Source: Qipengyuania qiaonensis
GTDB lineage: Bacteria > Pseudomonadota > Alphaproteobacteria > Sphingomonadales > Sphingomonadaceae
Direction of reading: 5' to 3'
Assembly: GCF_019711515.1 (NCBI RefSeq)
Contig: NZ_JAIGNO010000003.1
Location: forward strand, 248,001-312,000
Length of the DNA: 64,000 nt
Within the stretch, counting starts at the first letter, position 1. The number at the start of each line of letters is the position of its first letter. The notes under the pieces were generated by a model. The model was given only the letters and a program-made list of their open reading frames with translations. It searched no databases and was not told the origin of the DNA. The position numbers were made by a program, and so were the translations under genes. This document shows positions 55,618 to 63,953 of this stretch, piece by piece.

Positions 55618-56307
55618 TCACTGAGACTGTGCAGCTTCGACATCCTGTTGGTCGAACGGAATGATCTTGATTTCGACGCGGCGGTTCAGCGGTTCGTTGA
55701 CATTGTCGCCGGTCGAAACCTTGAGTCGTGTTTCGCCGAAACCCATCCAGCGGATGCGCGATGAACTGACGCCTTGCGAAATGAGATAATTGGCCACGGC
55801 CTGTGCGCGCTGTTCGGACAGGCGCTGGTTCGATTCGGCCGAACCGGTGGTGTCGGTATGGCCGTACACATCCACCAGGCTGTTGGGATACTGGCGCAGG
55901 CTGCCGGCCACGCGATCGAGTAGCTCACGGAAGCCCGGCGAAATCGTGTAGCTGCCGGTAGAGAAGGTAACGCCGTCGGGCAGATTCACGAGGATCGCTT
56001 CGCCGCCATCGGTTTCCGAGACGTCCACGCCCGATCCGGCCGTCTGTTCTTCGAGCTCCTTGATCTGCTGATCCATCTTGTAGCCGACGACGCCGCCGGC
56101 GACGCCGCCCGCGGCCGCGCCGATAATACGGCCGGTCTTGCCGCCGATCACTCCGCCCAGCAGGCCGCCGGCCACTGCGCCGCCGACCCCGCCGAGAACC
56201 GTGCGCGATACCTTGCGTTCGCCCGTATTCGGATCGGTGACGCAAGCGGATACGGTCATCAGCGACACGGCGGCAAGGCTGGCGGTAAGGATGCGCGACT
56301 TATTCAT
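55618..56307 (-). CDS. OmpA family lipoprotein with glycine zipper (YiaD-like)
   Basis: A 229-aa outer-membrane lipoprotein. The lipobox is 'TVSAC' (~22). A glycine-zipper segment (~40-80, 'LGGVGGAVAGGLLGGVIGGKTGRIIGAAAGGVAGGVVG') precedes an OmpA domain with 'FSTGSYTISPGFRELLDRVAG', 'VDVYGHTDTTGSAESNQRLSEQRAQAVANYL' and 'NRRVEIKI'. The domain order matches YiaD. It is expressed alone, with a terminator downstream. The 181-bp divergent gap to the CNNM gene includes an 8-bp stem GCGAGTGG/CCACTCGC (56357-56384). Confidence 0.9.
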   Translation of the reverse strand: MNKSRILTASLAAVSLMTVSACVTDPNTGERKVSRTVLGGVGGAVAGGLLGGVIGGKTGRIIGAAAGGVAGGVVGYKMDQQIKELEEQTAGSGVDVSETDGGEAILVNLPDGVTFSTGSYTISPGFRELLDRVAGSLRQYPNSLVDVYGHTDTTGSAESNQRLSEQRAQAVANYLISQGVSSSRIRWMGFGETRLKVSTGDNVNEPLNRRVEIKIIPFDQQDVEAAQSQ

Positions 56308-56488
56308 ATACTCTTCCCCTTCTTGATCGGCAGCCGACCAGATGGGGCCGTGCCGTGCGAGTGGTACGGGACGCGCCCACTCGCGTCTCTCATCCTCAAA
56401 CCTTCAAGGCCCGCAGCCGTTCCAATGTTGCGCAGATAAGTAGCGCGGGGCGCTGGCAGCCTTGCGCTTTTGTGCTAGCCAGTGCCGC

Positions 56489-57802
56489 GTGACACCCTTT
56501 CCCCTGACAGACCTGTTGATCATAGCCGGGCTTATCGTCCTCAATGGCGTATTCGCCATGAGCGAACTCGCCATCGTTTCCGCCAAGACTTCGAGCCTTC
56601 AGCAGGCAGCGTCGAAGGGCAGCGGCGGGGCGTCAACCGCAATCGCGCTCGCTGCAGATCCGGGTAAGTTCCTGTCCACGGTGCAGATCGGCATCACCCT
56701 GGTCGGTATCATATCGGGCGCCTATTCGGGCGCCAGTCTTGGCGGGCCGGTGGGCGAGCGTCTGGCCGTGCTCGGCGTTCCGGAGCGTTACGCCGAGGAA
56801 ATCGGCTTCGCCTCGGTCATCGCGCTGACAACTTATGCGACGCTGGTCATTGGCGAACTGGTCCCCAAGCAGATCGCCCTGCGTGCCGCCGTGCCGATCT
56901 CGATCGTCATGGCGCAGCCCATGGCGCTGCTGGCGCGGGTGGCGGCGCCCCTGGTCTGGCTGCTAGACGCGTCGTCCGGCGTGCTTATCCGCTTGCTCGG
57001 TGTGCGCTCCTCCGGGCAAAGCGCGGTGACGGCCGAGGAACTGCACATGCTCTTCGCCGAAGCGACCCGCAGCGGAGTGATCGAAAGCGAACAGCACCAG
57101 ATGTTGCAGGGCGTCGTCCGCCTGGCGCAGCGGCCGGTACGCGAATTGATGACGCCCCGTACCGAGGTCGACTGGATCGATGCCGACGCGGATGCCAATG
57201 CGATCCGGGCGGTACTGGACACCAGCCCCCATTCGCTCCTGCCGGTGGCCGAAGGATCGCCCGACAAGGTTCTGGGCGTAGTGAAAGTGCGCGAGATCCT
57301 GACCCGCCTCGTCATGAAAGATCCGGTCGACCTGCGCTCCCTCATGGTCAAGGCGGAGGTGGTGCCCGATCAACTCGATGCGGTCGATGCACTCCGCGTG
57401 CTGCAGCAGGCCGAAGTCCCCATGGCGATGGTCCATGACGAGTACGGCCATCTCGACGGGATCGTGACGCCGGTCGACCTGCTGACCGCGCTGGTCGGCG
57501 ATTTCGTGAGCGACCAGGATGGCACCGACGGCCCAGGCATCGTCGAGCGCGAGGATGGCAGCCTGCTGGTGTCCGGCTCGCTATCCGCCGATGTGCTCGC
57601 CGATCGGCTGGCGCTCGAATATGGCGAAGATCGCGAGTTCGGCACGGCTGCCGGGTATGCGCTGCACGTCCTCAAGCGCCTGCCGATCGAAGGCGATCAC
57701 TTCACCGACCAGGGTTGGCGCTTCGAAGTGGTCGACATGGACGGCCGACGGATCGACAAGCTGTTGGTGAGCGGCGAGGGGAAAGCGGAGAACGCGGGAT
57801 AG
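56489..57802 (+). CDS. CNNM/HlyC-CorC family membrane protein with CBS pair
   Basis: A 437-aa protein of the hemolysin-family/CorC type, related to Mg2+ and Co2+ homeostasis transporters. The GTG at 56489 gives the normal start 'TPFPLTDLLIIAGLIVLNGVFAMSELAIVSAK'. The DUF21 membrane domain covers 1-~190, two CBS domains ~200-330 ('ELMTPRTEVDWIDADAD', 'MAMVHDEYGHLDGIVTPVDLL'), and a CorC/HlyC C-terminal domain ~345-425. Hemolysis is not implied. It is followed by a MITE-like repeat. Confidence 0.9.
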   Translation: MTPFPLTDLLIIAGLIVLNGVFAMSELAIVSAKTSSLQQAASKGSGGASTAIALAADPGKFLSTVQIGITLVGIISGAYSGASLGGPVGERLAVLGVPERYAEEIGFASVIALTTYATLVIGELVPKQIALRAAVPISIVMAQPMALLARVAAPLVWLLDASSGVLIRLLGVRSSGQSAVTAEELHMLFAEATRSGVIESEQHQMLQGVVRLAQRPVRELMTPRTEVDWIDADADANAIRAVLDTSPHSLLPVAEGSPDKVLGVVKVREILTRLVMKDPVDLRSLMVKAEVVPDQLDAVDALRVLQQAEVPMAMVHDEYGHLDGIVTPVDLLTALVGDFVSDQDGTDGPGIVEREDGSLLVSGSLSADVLADRLALEYGEDREFGTAAGYALHVLKRLPIEGDHFTDQGWRFEVVDMDGRRIDKLLVSGEGKAENAG

Positions 57803-57812
57803 AATTTCTGTG

Positions 57813-58020
57813 TTTCGGACCGACCTCCGGAGTCTTTTGTTCAGACCCTCAAACGCCGGGCGCCGCACGTCCATGCGGCTTGGCTTCCTCGCATAAGCTC
57901 GGGCGCGCGGTCGCGCTTGCCTCGGCTGCGGCTCGGATAATTTCGCCAGTCGATCAGACTGCGTCAGATCCGGGCCGGTGGAGGCCCGGCAAGGACGCAC
58001 CGACGGAGGTCGGTGCGAAA
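57813..58020. repeat. 208-bp MITE-like element with 18-bp terminal inverted repeats
   Basis: The left end (57813-57830) reads TTTCGGACCGACCTCCGG; the reverse complement of the right end (58003-58020) matches it at 16 of 18 positions. Inside are two strong hairpins: CCGGGCC/GGCCCGG (57970-57989) and CGCACCGAC/GTCGGTGCG (57996-58017). It carries no coding capacity and fills the gap between the convergent CNNM and DUF3035 genes. Whether copies exist elsewhere cannot be seen here. Confidence 0.5.
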
Positions 58021-58028
58021 AGCAAAAA

Positions 58029-58451
58029 TCAGCCGGGTATAACCGCGCTTGCCGTTGCGCCGTCGCCTTCGGGTGCGGCGATGATGTCGCGGGTCACGCT
58101 GCCCTTGGCCACGGTGGCGGTCTGCGCATCGCCCACGGCGCTACGGATGCCCGGGTCGGACGTGCCGGCGCGTTCGAGCAGGCTGGTTTCGACACTGCTG
58201 CGCGCCTGCGGGCCGCCGAACAATGCTTCGAGAGTCTGCGAAGCGGCCGTGCCTTCGCTCGGGCGAGGCGCGCCGGGGGCGGGCGGAGTGAGGTTGAAAT
58301 CGGGCGGAACCACCAGCGGCGCCTGGCGCTGCACGGCAAATTCGTCGGGCCGCTGGCGGTCGAGGAAGCCGCCGCCGCCGCACGCTGCGGTCATGGCGCC
58401 GAGGCCGGCGAGAATCGCGAATCTTGGGGCGAAACGGGCGAATTTTGTCAT
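58029..58451 (-). CDS. DUF3035 family lipoprotein
   Basis: A 140-aa predicted lipoprotein (lipobox 'MTAAC', ~23), followed by a short low-complexity Pro/Ala region. It has the family signature 'FLDRQRPDEFAVQRQAPLVVPPDFNLTPPAPG' (~28-60). It starts at the ATG that overlaps the lspA stop by one base (TGATG), so the lipoprotein is translated together with the signal peptidase that processes lipoproteins. The function is unknown. Confidence 0.85.
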   Translation of the reverse strand: MTKFARFAPRFAILAGLGAMTAACGGGGFLDRQRPDEFAVQRQAPLVVPPDFNLTPPAPGAPRPSEGTAASQTLEALFGGPQARSSVETSLLERAGTSDPGIRSAVGDAQTATVAKGSVTRDIIAAPEGDGATASAVIPG

Positions 58452-58999
58452 CACTTGCTCTCCGCGGCATCGGCCGCCTTGCTGTTCATGAGGCTGCCGG
58501 CCTCTTGCTCATCCTTGTCGCGCATGAAGAAGGCGCGCGCAAGGACGATGACTACGCCGATGGTGATAGCCGCATCGGCGACGTTGAAAATAAGGAAGGG
58601 GCGGAATTCCCCGAAATGCAGATCGGCAAAGTCGACCACATAGCCCAGCTCGTACCGGTCCTTGATATTGCCCAGTGCCCCGCCGAGGATCAGCGACAGC
58701 GCAAGGATGTCGCCGATCAGCTTCTCGCGCAGCATCCAGACGGTGACGACCAGCGCGATCAGCGCAGTCACCAGCACCAGGCCCCAGCGCATTTCCGGGC
58801 TGGTCGCCTCGAACATGCCGAGCGAGACGCCGAAATTGCGGGTGAAGCGCAGGTCGAAAAAGGGCAGCAATTCCATCGCATCGCCGATCTCGTCGATACC
58901 CAGTGCGTCGGTGACGTAGCTCTTGCTCCACTGATCGACGGCGAAGATGCCGAGCGCGACCACGCAGCCGATCAGGCGGTACTTCAAAATCGCATTCAT
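58451..58999 (-). CDS. lspA: Lipoprotein signal peptidase (signal peptidase II)
   Basis: A 182-aa aspartic membrane protease with four helices. Catalytic aspartates lie in 'DRYELGYVVDFADL' and 'FLIFNVADAAITIG'. 'FAVDQWSKSYV' and 'FTRNFGVSLGMF' are the other conserved blocks. The ATG at 58999 overlaps the ileS stop by ATGA. The order ribF-ileS-lspA is conserved in many bacteria. The C-terminal ~25 residues are polar and variable. Confidence 0.94.
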   Translation of the reverse strand: MNAILKYRLIGCVVALGIFAVDQWSKSYVTDALGIDEIGDAMELLPFFDLRFTRNFGVSLGMFEATSPEMRWGLVLVTALIALVVTVWMLREKLIGDILALSLILGGALGNIKDRYELGYVVDFADLHFGEFRPFLIFNVADAAITIGVVIVLARAFFMRDKDEQEAGSLMNSKAADAAESK

Positions 59000-61995
59000 T
59001 GGGCGGCATCCAGTTGGGCGACCACGGGTTCGCAGCGATCGCACAGATCGCCGTCTTCCGCGACGGAGGGGAGGAGGCGCCAGCAGCGCCCGCACTTGCT
59101 TTCGGATGTCCGCGTGACGGTCACCGCCTCGCTATCGCCGCGCGTGACTGACGCGGTGATGAACAGTTCGGCAAGATCGGCATCGGTGAAGCCGTCGGGC
59201 ACCATGCTCGCCGGTACCACCACATCGGCCTCCAGGCCGGACCGGATCACCTTATCGCGCCGCAGCGGCTCGATCGCTTCCATCACGTCTTCGCGCAACT
59301 CGCGCAGCGTGCTCCACTTTGCGCCGTCGGCGCTCACACCCGGCACATTCGGCCATTCGAGCAGGTGGACGCTACCCCCGTCCGGATAGCGCGTCCCCCA
59401 CACTTCCTCGGCCGTATAGACCAGCACCGGCGCCGCATAGCGGACCAGCGCATGGAAGAGGATGTCCAGCACCGTCCGATAGGCATTGCGCCTTACACTG
59501 TCCGGCCCGTCGCAATAGAGGCTGTCCTTGCGGATATCGAAATAGAAGGCCGACAGGTCCTCGTTGCAGAAATCGACCAGCAGGCGGGTATAGGTGTTGA
59601 AGTCGTAGTCATCGACCGCCTGGCGCAGCTTGCCGTCGAGATCGGCCAGCAGCGCCAGGACGTAGACTTCCAGCTCCGGAATCGCGCCCGTATCGCCCAT
59701 GTCGCCGACGAACCCGTCCAGCGCGCCCAGCAGATAGCGGAAGGTGTTCCGCAGCTTGCGATACTGGTCGCCCACGCCCTTCAGGATTTCGTCGCCGATG
59801 CGGTGGTCTTCGGTGAAATCGACGCTCAGCGCCCACAGGCGGATGATGTCGGCGCCGTATTGCTCCATCACCTTGAGCGGATCGATCGTGTTGCCCAGGC
59901 TCTTGGACATCTTGCGCCCGTCGCTCGCCATGGTGAAGCCATGCGTCAGGATCTGGTTGAAGGGCGCACGGCCGCGCGTGGCGCAGCTTTCCAGCAGGCT
60001 GGACTGGAACCAGCCGCGATGCTGGTCGCTGCCTTCCAGATAGAGGTCGGCGGGCCATTGCATTTCCGGCCAACGCCCGGATTCGAGCACGAAGGCATGG
60101 GTGCAGCCCGAATCAAACCAGACGTCGAGAATGTCGCTGACCATCTCATACTCGTCGGGATCGTAACCGGACCCCAGGAATTCGGCCTTGCGGGCGTCGT
60201 CCCACGCATCGACTCCCTCTTCGCGCACGGCGGCGATCACGCGTGCATTGACGTCGCGGTCCTGCAGATACTCGCCGGTGCCGTTCTTCACGAACAGCGT
60301 GATCGGCACGCCCCAGGCGCGCTGGCGCGACAGCACCCAGTCGGGGCGGCCCTCGACCATCGACCCGATGCGGTTTCGGCCCTTTTCCGGCACGAAGCGC
60401 GTATCGGCGATGGCCTGCATGGCGAGCTGGCGCAGCGTCACGAGCGGTTCCTGCGCGCCGCCTTCCGATTCCCAGCGCTGCTCTGCGCGATTGTCGACAT
60501 GCTCCAGGATGGGCTTGTCCATCGGCACGAACCATTGCGGCGTGCAGCGGAAGATGACCTTGGCCTTGGACCGCCAGCTATGCGGGTAGGAATGCTGGTA
60601 ATCCTCGCTGGCGGAAAGCAGCGCCCCTGCCTCGCGCAAATCCGAACAGATCGGGCCTTCGGGCGCATTGAACGGCTTGTTGATGACGCTGCGGCGGCGT
60701 TCCTTGCCCTCGGCATCGACATCGCCTGCGCCCAGCCATTCCCAGTCGTCGCGATAGCGCCCGTCGGCCATGACCGCGAAGACCGGCTCGATGCCATGCT
60801 CGCGGCACAGCAGGAAATCGTCCTCGCCATGGTCGGGCGACATGTGGACGAGGCCCGTACCGCTGTCGGTGGTGACGAAATCGCCGGGCAGGAAAGGGCG
60901 CGGATTGGCGTAGAATGCGAGCGCCTTTTCCATTTCCCCGTTTCGGCCGTCACCCCGGACTTGATCCGGGGTTGTGCTTCCTTCGTCCGCCGTTCCCGAA
61001 GAGGAGCCCTGGCCCGGGTCAAGCCCGGGCCGACGGGATTTGAGAAGGTTGTAAATCGGGTGGCGGGCGACGGTTCCGGCGAGGTCGGAGCCTTTGCCAG
61101 TCCAGACGCGATGCTTGTACTCGAGTGGGAGATCAGCTCGCTCAGCAAATTCGCCGCTGAGCGGAAGGGCAAACAAGTATTTTTTTCCTTCAATACTGAC
61201 GCAAGTGTACTCGACCTCCGGCCCATAGGCGACCGCCTGGTTCACCGGGATCGTCCACGGCGTCGTCGTCCAGATCACCGCATGTGCGCCGACCAGTTCG
61301 GGAACCGGCGATTCCACGATCTCGAACGCCACGTCGATCTGGGTCGAGGTGATGTCCTCGTACTCCACCTCCGCCTCGGCCAGCGCGGTTTCCTCGACCG
61401 GGCTCCACATCACCGGCTTCGATCCGCGATAGAGATTGCCCGCCTCGGCAAACTTCATCAGTTCGGCCACGATGGTCGCCTCGCTGTCGAACTGCATGGT
61501 CAGATAGGGATTGTCCCAGTCCGCCATGATGCCCAGCCGCTTCAGCTGTTCGCGCTGCACATCCACCCAGTGCTGTGCATAGGCGCGGCATTCGGCGCGA
61601 AATTCCTTCGCCGGGACCTCGTTCTTGTCGAGTTTCTTCTTGCGGTACTGTTCCTCGACCTTCCATTCGATCGGCAGGCCGTGGCAGTCCCATCCGGGAA
61701 CATAGGGCGCGTCCTTGCCCAGCAGGTTCTGCGTGCGGCAGACGATGTCCTTCAGCGTATGGTTCAGCGCATGGCCGATATGCATGTCGCCATTGGCGTA
61801 AGGCGGGCCATCGTGGAAGATGAACTTCTCCCGCCCCTTCCGTGCCTCGCGCAGCTCCTTGTAGAGCTCCTCCGTTTCCCAGCGCGCGGCAATACCTGGC
61901 TCCTTCTGGGGGAGGCCGGCTTTCATGGGAAAATCGGTCTTCGGCAGGAAGACGGTATCTCGGTAATCGCGTTTGGTGTCGGTGGACTCTGGCAT
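58996..61995 (-). CDS. ileS: Isoleucine--tRNA ligase with in-frame repeat insertion
   Basis: A 999-aa class I synthetase. HIGH is in 'GDMHIGHALNHTLKD' (~75-80), KMSKS in 'GRKMSKSLGNT', and a C-terminal zinc motif 'CGRCWRLLPSVAEDGDLCDRC'. The editing domain (~200-430) is interrupted near residues 320-350 by 'RRPGLDPGQGSSSGTADEGS' and following Thr/Pro-rich residues, encoded by a 90-bp palindromic repeat. The flanks ('TVARHPIYNLL' before, 'FLPGDFVTTDSGTGLVHMSPDHGEDDF' after) are normal, so the enzyme is probably active. It is coupled to lspA. Confidence 0.95.
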   Translation of the reverse strand: MPESTDTKRDYRDTVFLPKTDFPMKAGLPQKEPGIAARWETEELYKELREARKGREKFIFHDGPPYANGDMHIGHALNHTLKDIVCRTQNLLGKDAPYVPGWDCHGLPIEWKVEEQYRKKKLDKNEVPAKEFRAECRAYAQHWVDVQREQLKRLGIMADWDNPYLTMQFDSEATIVAELMKFAEAGNLYRGSKPVMWSPVEETALAEAEVEYEDITSTQIDVAFEIVESPVPELVGAHAVIWTTTPWTIPVNQAVAYGPEVEYTCVSIEGKKYLFALPLSGEFAERADLPLEYKHRVWTGKGSDLAGTVARHPIYNLLKSRRPGLDPGQGSSSGTADEGSTTPDQVRGDGRNGEMEKALAFYANPRPFLPGDFVTTDSGTGLVHMSPDHGEDDFLLCREHGIEPVFAVMADGRYRDDWEWLGAGDVDAEGKERRRSVINKPFNAPEGPICSDLREAGALLSASEDYQHSYPHSWRSKAKVIFRCTPQWFVPMDKPILEHVDNRAEQRWESEGGAQEPLVTLRQLAMQAIADTRFVPEKGRNRIGSMVEGRPDWVLSRQRAWGVPITLFVKNGTGEYLQDRDVNARVIAAVREEGVDAWDDARKAEFLGSGYDPDEYEMVSDILDVWFDSGCTHAFVLESGRWPEMQWPADLYLEGSDQHRGWFQSSLLESCATRGRAPFNQILTHGFTMASDGRKMSKSLGNTIDPLKVMEQYGADIIRLWALSVDFTEDHRIGDEILKGVGDQYRKLRNTFRYLLGALDGFVGDMGDTGAIPELEVYVLALLADLDGKLRQAVDDYDFNTYTRLLVDFCNEDLSAFYFDIRKDSLYCDGPDSVRRNAYRTVLDILFHALVRYAAPVLVYTAEEVWGTRYPDGGSVHLLEWPNVPGVSADGAKWSTLRELREDVMEAIEPLRRDKVIRSGLEADVVVPASMVPDGFTDADLAELFITASVTRGDSEAVTVTRTSESKCGRCWRLLPSVAEDGDLCDRCEPVVAQLDAAQ
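60947..61036. repeat. 90-bp palindromic repeat inserted in frame in ileS
   Basis: The left end CCGTCACCCCGGACTTGATC and the reverse complement of the right end CCGTCGGCCCGGGCTTGACC agree at most positions. Each end is itself a palindrome (CCCCGGA-CTTGA-TCCGGGG; CCCGGG-TCAAG-CCCGGG). This ACCCCGGACTTGATCCGGGG type is a common dispersed intergenic repeat of alphaproteobacteria. The length is a multiple of three with no stop in the ileS frame. Confidence 0.78.
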
Positions 61996-62035
61996 AGCTG
62001 TGCGCCGCTAACCGAATTGCGCCGTGTAGGAAAGG

Positions 62036-62243
62036 GTTTCGCGCAGAGGCCGCAGAGGAGCCGGGGCCGCAGAGAGACGCTCCACCCGCGCAGCGGCTTC
62101 CGGTTTTTCACACGAAGACACGAAGGGGGCAATCCCGGCTGCCACCTGGCGCAACATCTTCGTGGCTTCGTGTGAGATAAATTGCGGCTTCGCCGCGTAG
62201 GTCACTCTGTGGCCTCTGCTCCTCTGCGCTCTCAGCGCGAAAC
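62036..62243. repeat. 208-bp nested inverted-repeat (MITE-like) element between ribF and ileS
   Basis: The ends are GTTTCGCGC and GCGCGAAAC. The outer arms hold GCAGAGGCCGCAGAGGAG on the left and the inverted CCTCTGCTCCTCTGCG type on the right. The inner arms are TTTTTCACACGAAGACACGAA and the inverted CTTCGTGGCTTCGTGTGAGA. No ORF of note. It begins 40 bp upstream of ileS and ends 8 bp after the ribF stop, filling nearly the whole 256-bp gap of an operon that is usually compact. Confidence 0.65.
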
Positions 62244-62251
62244 AGCGGCCG

Positions 62252-63178
62252 CTAGGCCAGCAACCGCCGCGCCTCGTCGCAATCCTTCTCCATCTGCGCC
62301 ACCAGCGCATCGAGGCTGTCGAACTTCGCCTCGCCGCGCAGGAAATGGTGGAAGGCCACCTCGATCTCCTGCCCGTAGAGATCGCCCGAAAAGTCGAAGA
62401 AATAGGGTTCGAGCAGTTCCTTGGGCGGATCGAATTGCGGGCGGATGCCGATATTGGCGGCGCCCTTGAGCCCCTGCCCGGTGGCGAGGATGCGCCCGGT
62501 CACCGCGTAGATGCCGTATTTCGGACGCAGGTAATGTTCGACCGGCAGGTTGGCGGTGGGATAGCCGATCTCCCGCCCGCGCTTGTCGCCATGCTGCACT
62601 ACGCCGCGAATGGCGAAGGGGCGGGTGAGCAGCCGCGCCGCCTCCTGCGGGTCGCCTCCGCGCAGGGCGTCGCGCACGCGGCTCGACGATACCGGCTCGC
62701 CCCGGTCCAGCACCGGCGGCACCGCACGCGCCTCGATCCCGACATCCTTGCCGAGGCTCACGAGCTTCTCGAAATTGCCGCCTCGCGCCTTGCCGAAGGT
62801 GAAATCCTCGCCGGTGACGACGCCCGCCACGCCGAGCTGATCGCCCAGCAGCTTGCGAACGAAATCCTCCGCTGTGGTGCCCGCCAGCTCGCCATCGAAA
62901 TGAAACACCAGCATCGCGGTTGCCCCTGCCGCGAGATAGAGCTCCTGCCGCTGTTCCAGCGTCGTCAGCCGGAAGGGCGGCGCATCGGGCTTGAAATGGC
63001 GTACCGGATGTGGGTCGAAAGTCGCGATGATCGAAGGGCGGCCTTCGGCGCGTGCCCACCGGATCGCCTCGCCCGCCACCGCCTGGTGGCCGAGGTGGAA
63101 GCCGTCGAAATTGCCCAGCGCGACGATCGCGCCGCGCAGCGATTCGGGCAGCGGCTCGCGGTGATCGAGGTATCTCAT
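62252..63178 (-). CDS. ribF: Bifunctional riboflavin kinase/FAD synthetase
   Basis: A 308-aa enzyme making FMN and FAD. The N-terminal adenylyltransferase shows 'IVALGNFDGFHLGHQAVAGEAIRWA' (~18-42), 'TFDPHPVRHF' and 'VVTGEDFTFGKARGGNFEKL'. The C-terminal kinase shows 'VQHGDKRGREIGYPTANLPVEHYLRPKYGIYAV' with the G-x-P-T-A-N motif and 'EVAFHHFLRGEAKFDSLDALVAQM'. It is 9 bp after the dihydrofolate reductase gene and upstream of ileS. Confidence 0.95.
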   Translation of the reverse strand: MRYLDHREPLPESLRGAIVALGNFDGFHLGHQAVAGEAIRWARAEGRPSIIATFDPHPVRHFKPDAPPFRLTTLEQRQELYLAAGATAMLVFHFDGELAGTTAEDFVRKLLGDQLGVAGVVTGEDFTFGKARGGNFEKLVSLGKDVGIEARAVPPVLDRGEPVSSSRVRDALRGGDPQEAARLLTRPFAIRGVVQHGDKRGREIGYPTANLPVEHYLRPKYGIYAVTGRILATGQGLKGAANIGIRPQFDPPKELLEPYFFDFSGDLYGQEIEVAFHHFLRGEAKFDSLDALVAQMEKDCDEARRLLA

Positions 63179-63187
63179 GCTAAAAAG

Positions 63188-63841
63188 TTATGCGAACAGT
63201 TTTAGAGGTTCACCTGTTTTAGTTGCTCGGCGAGATTTCGGCGGCAATTTTGGCTTCGATAGATGATTGCGTCTTTGAAAATCAGCGACGATTTTAGCTC
63301 TGCGAGCTTCAACTTCATTAGAAGCTTTATGCTTCAATTCAAACACTTGAAAGTCAAATTCATCCGCTCCCTCAGAAGGCACCCGCTCGACTTCCAACTC
63401 CCGACGATCCCAATCCGATTCCTCACCAAATATAGACTGGTCGAAAAAGGCATCAGCTAACGGGAATCGAGCGTTGACGATGGTCAAAAGGTAGCGATCA
63501 ACGTAGGGCGCGAATTGCGAATACGTCTGCGCTCCACCGATGACGAACGCTTCTTTGCCTACCCACTTCTCTCTTGCGAACAGCGCCTCGGCGATGCTGT
63601 GCACATGGTGACAGCCTTCGTGGTCGGGGAACAGCGAGGGAGTGTGTGACAGAACTAAGTTCTCCCTGTCTGGTAGACACGAGCCTAGGGAGTCGTAGGT
63701 TTTCCGACCCATTATAATAACGTTCTGTTTCGTTTTGGACTTGAAGAACCGCAGGTCGGATTTGAGCCGCCATGGAAGGCGGTTCTGTATGCCGATTGCA
63801 CCGTCGAGTCCAACTGCCACGATTGATGTAAGTGTGGTCAT
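63188..63841 (-). CDS. Dihydrofolate reductase with C-terminal basic extension
   Basis: A 217-aa NADPH-dependent enzyme reducing dihydrofolate. Core motifs: 'IVAVGLDGAIGIQNRLPWRLKSDLRFFKSKT' (with the catalytic Asp), 'NVIIMGRKTYDSLG', 'AFVIGGAQTYSQFAPYVDRYLLTIV'. Chromosomal enzymes are ~160-175 aa; here the last ~45 residues ('NEVEARRAKIVADFQRRNHLSKPKLPPKSRR') are an added basic tail. The coding region is visibly AT-richer than every neighbour, including ribF 9 bp away. It lies where folA is normally found, so a replaced copy is likely. The ATG at 63841 fits the family N-terminus. Confidence 0.85.
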   Translation of the reverse strand: MTTLTSIVAVGLDGAIGIQNRLPWRLKSDLRFFKSKTKQNVIIMGRKTYDSLGSCLPDRENLVLSHTPSLFPDHEGCHHVHSIAEALFAREKWVGKEAFVIGGAQTYSQFAPYVDRYLLTIVNARFPLADAFFDQSIFGEESDWDRRELEVERVPSEGADEFDFQVFELKHKASNEVEARRAKIVADFQRRNHLSKPKLPPKSRRATKTGEPLKLFA

Positions 63842-63953
63842 GTCATGTCCCCGGTGACGTAGCGCCATTAGAATCTTGAAAGGCCGATACAGCAAGAGTC
63901 CTTTATGCAACACTGCGGAAAGGGCTGTCTAAAGCCTGTGCATAGACTCGTGT

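Noticed and set aside
59365-62175. 936-codon open frame on the plus strand opposite ileS
   Set aside because: It mirrors the GC-rich ileS coding strand; no domain, start or ribosome site is credible, and ileS is unmistakable.
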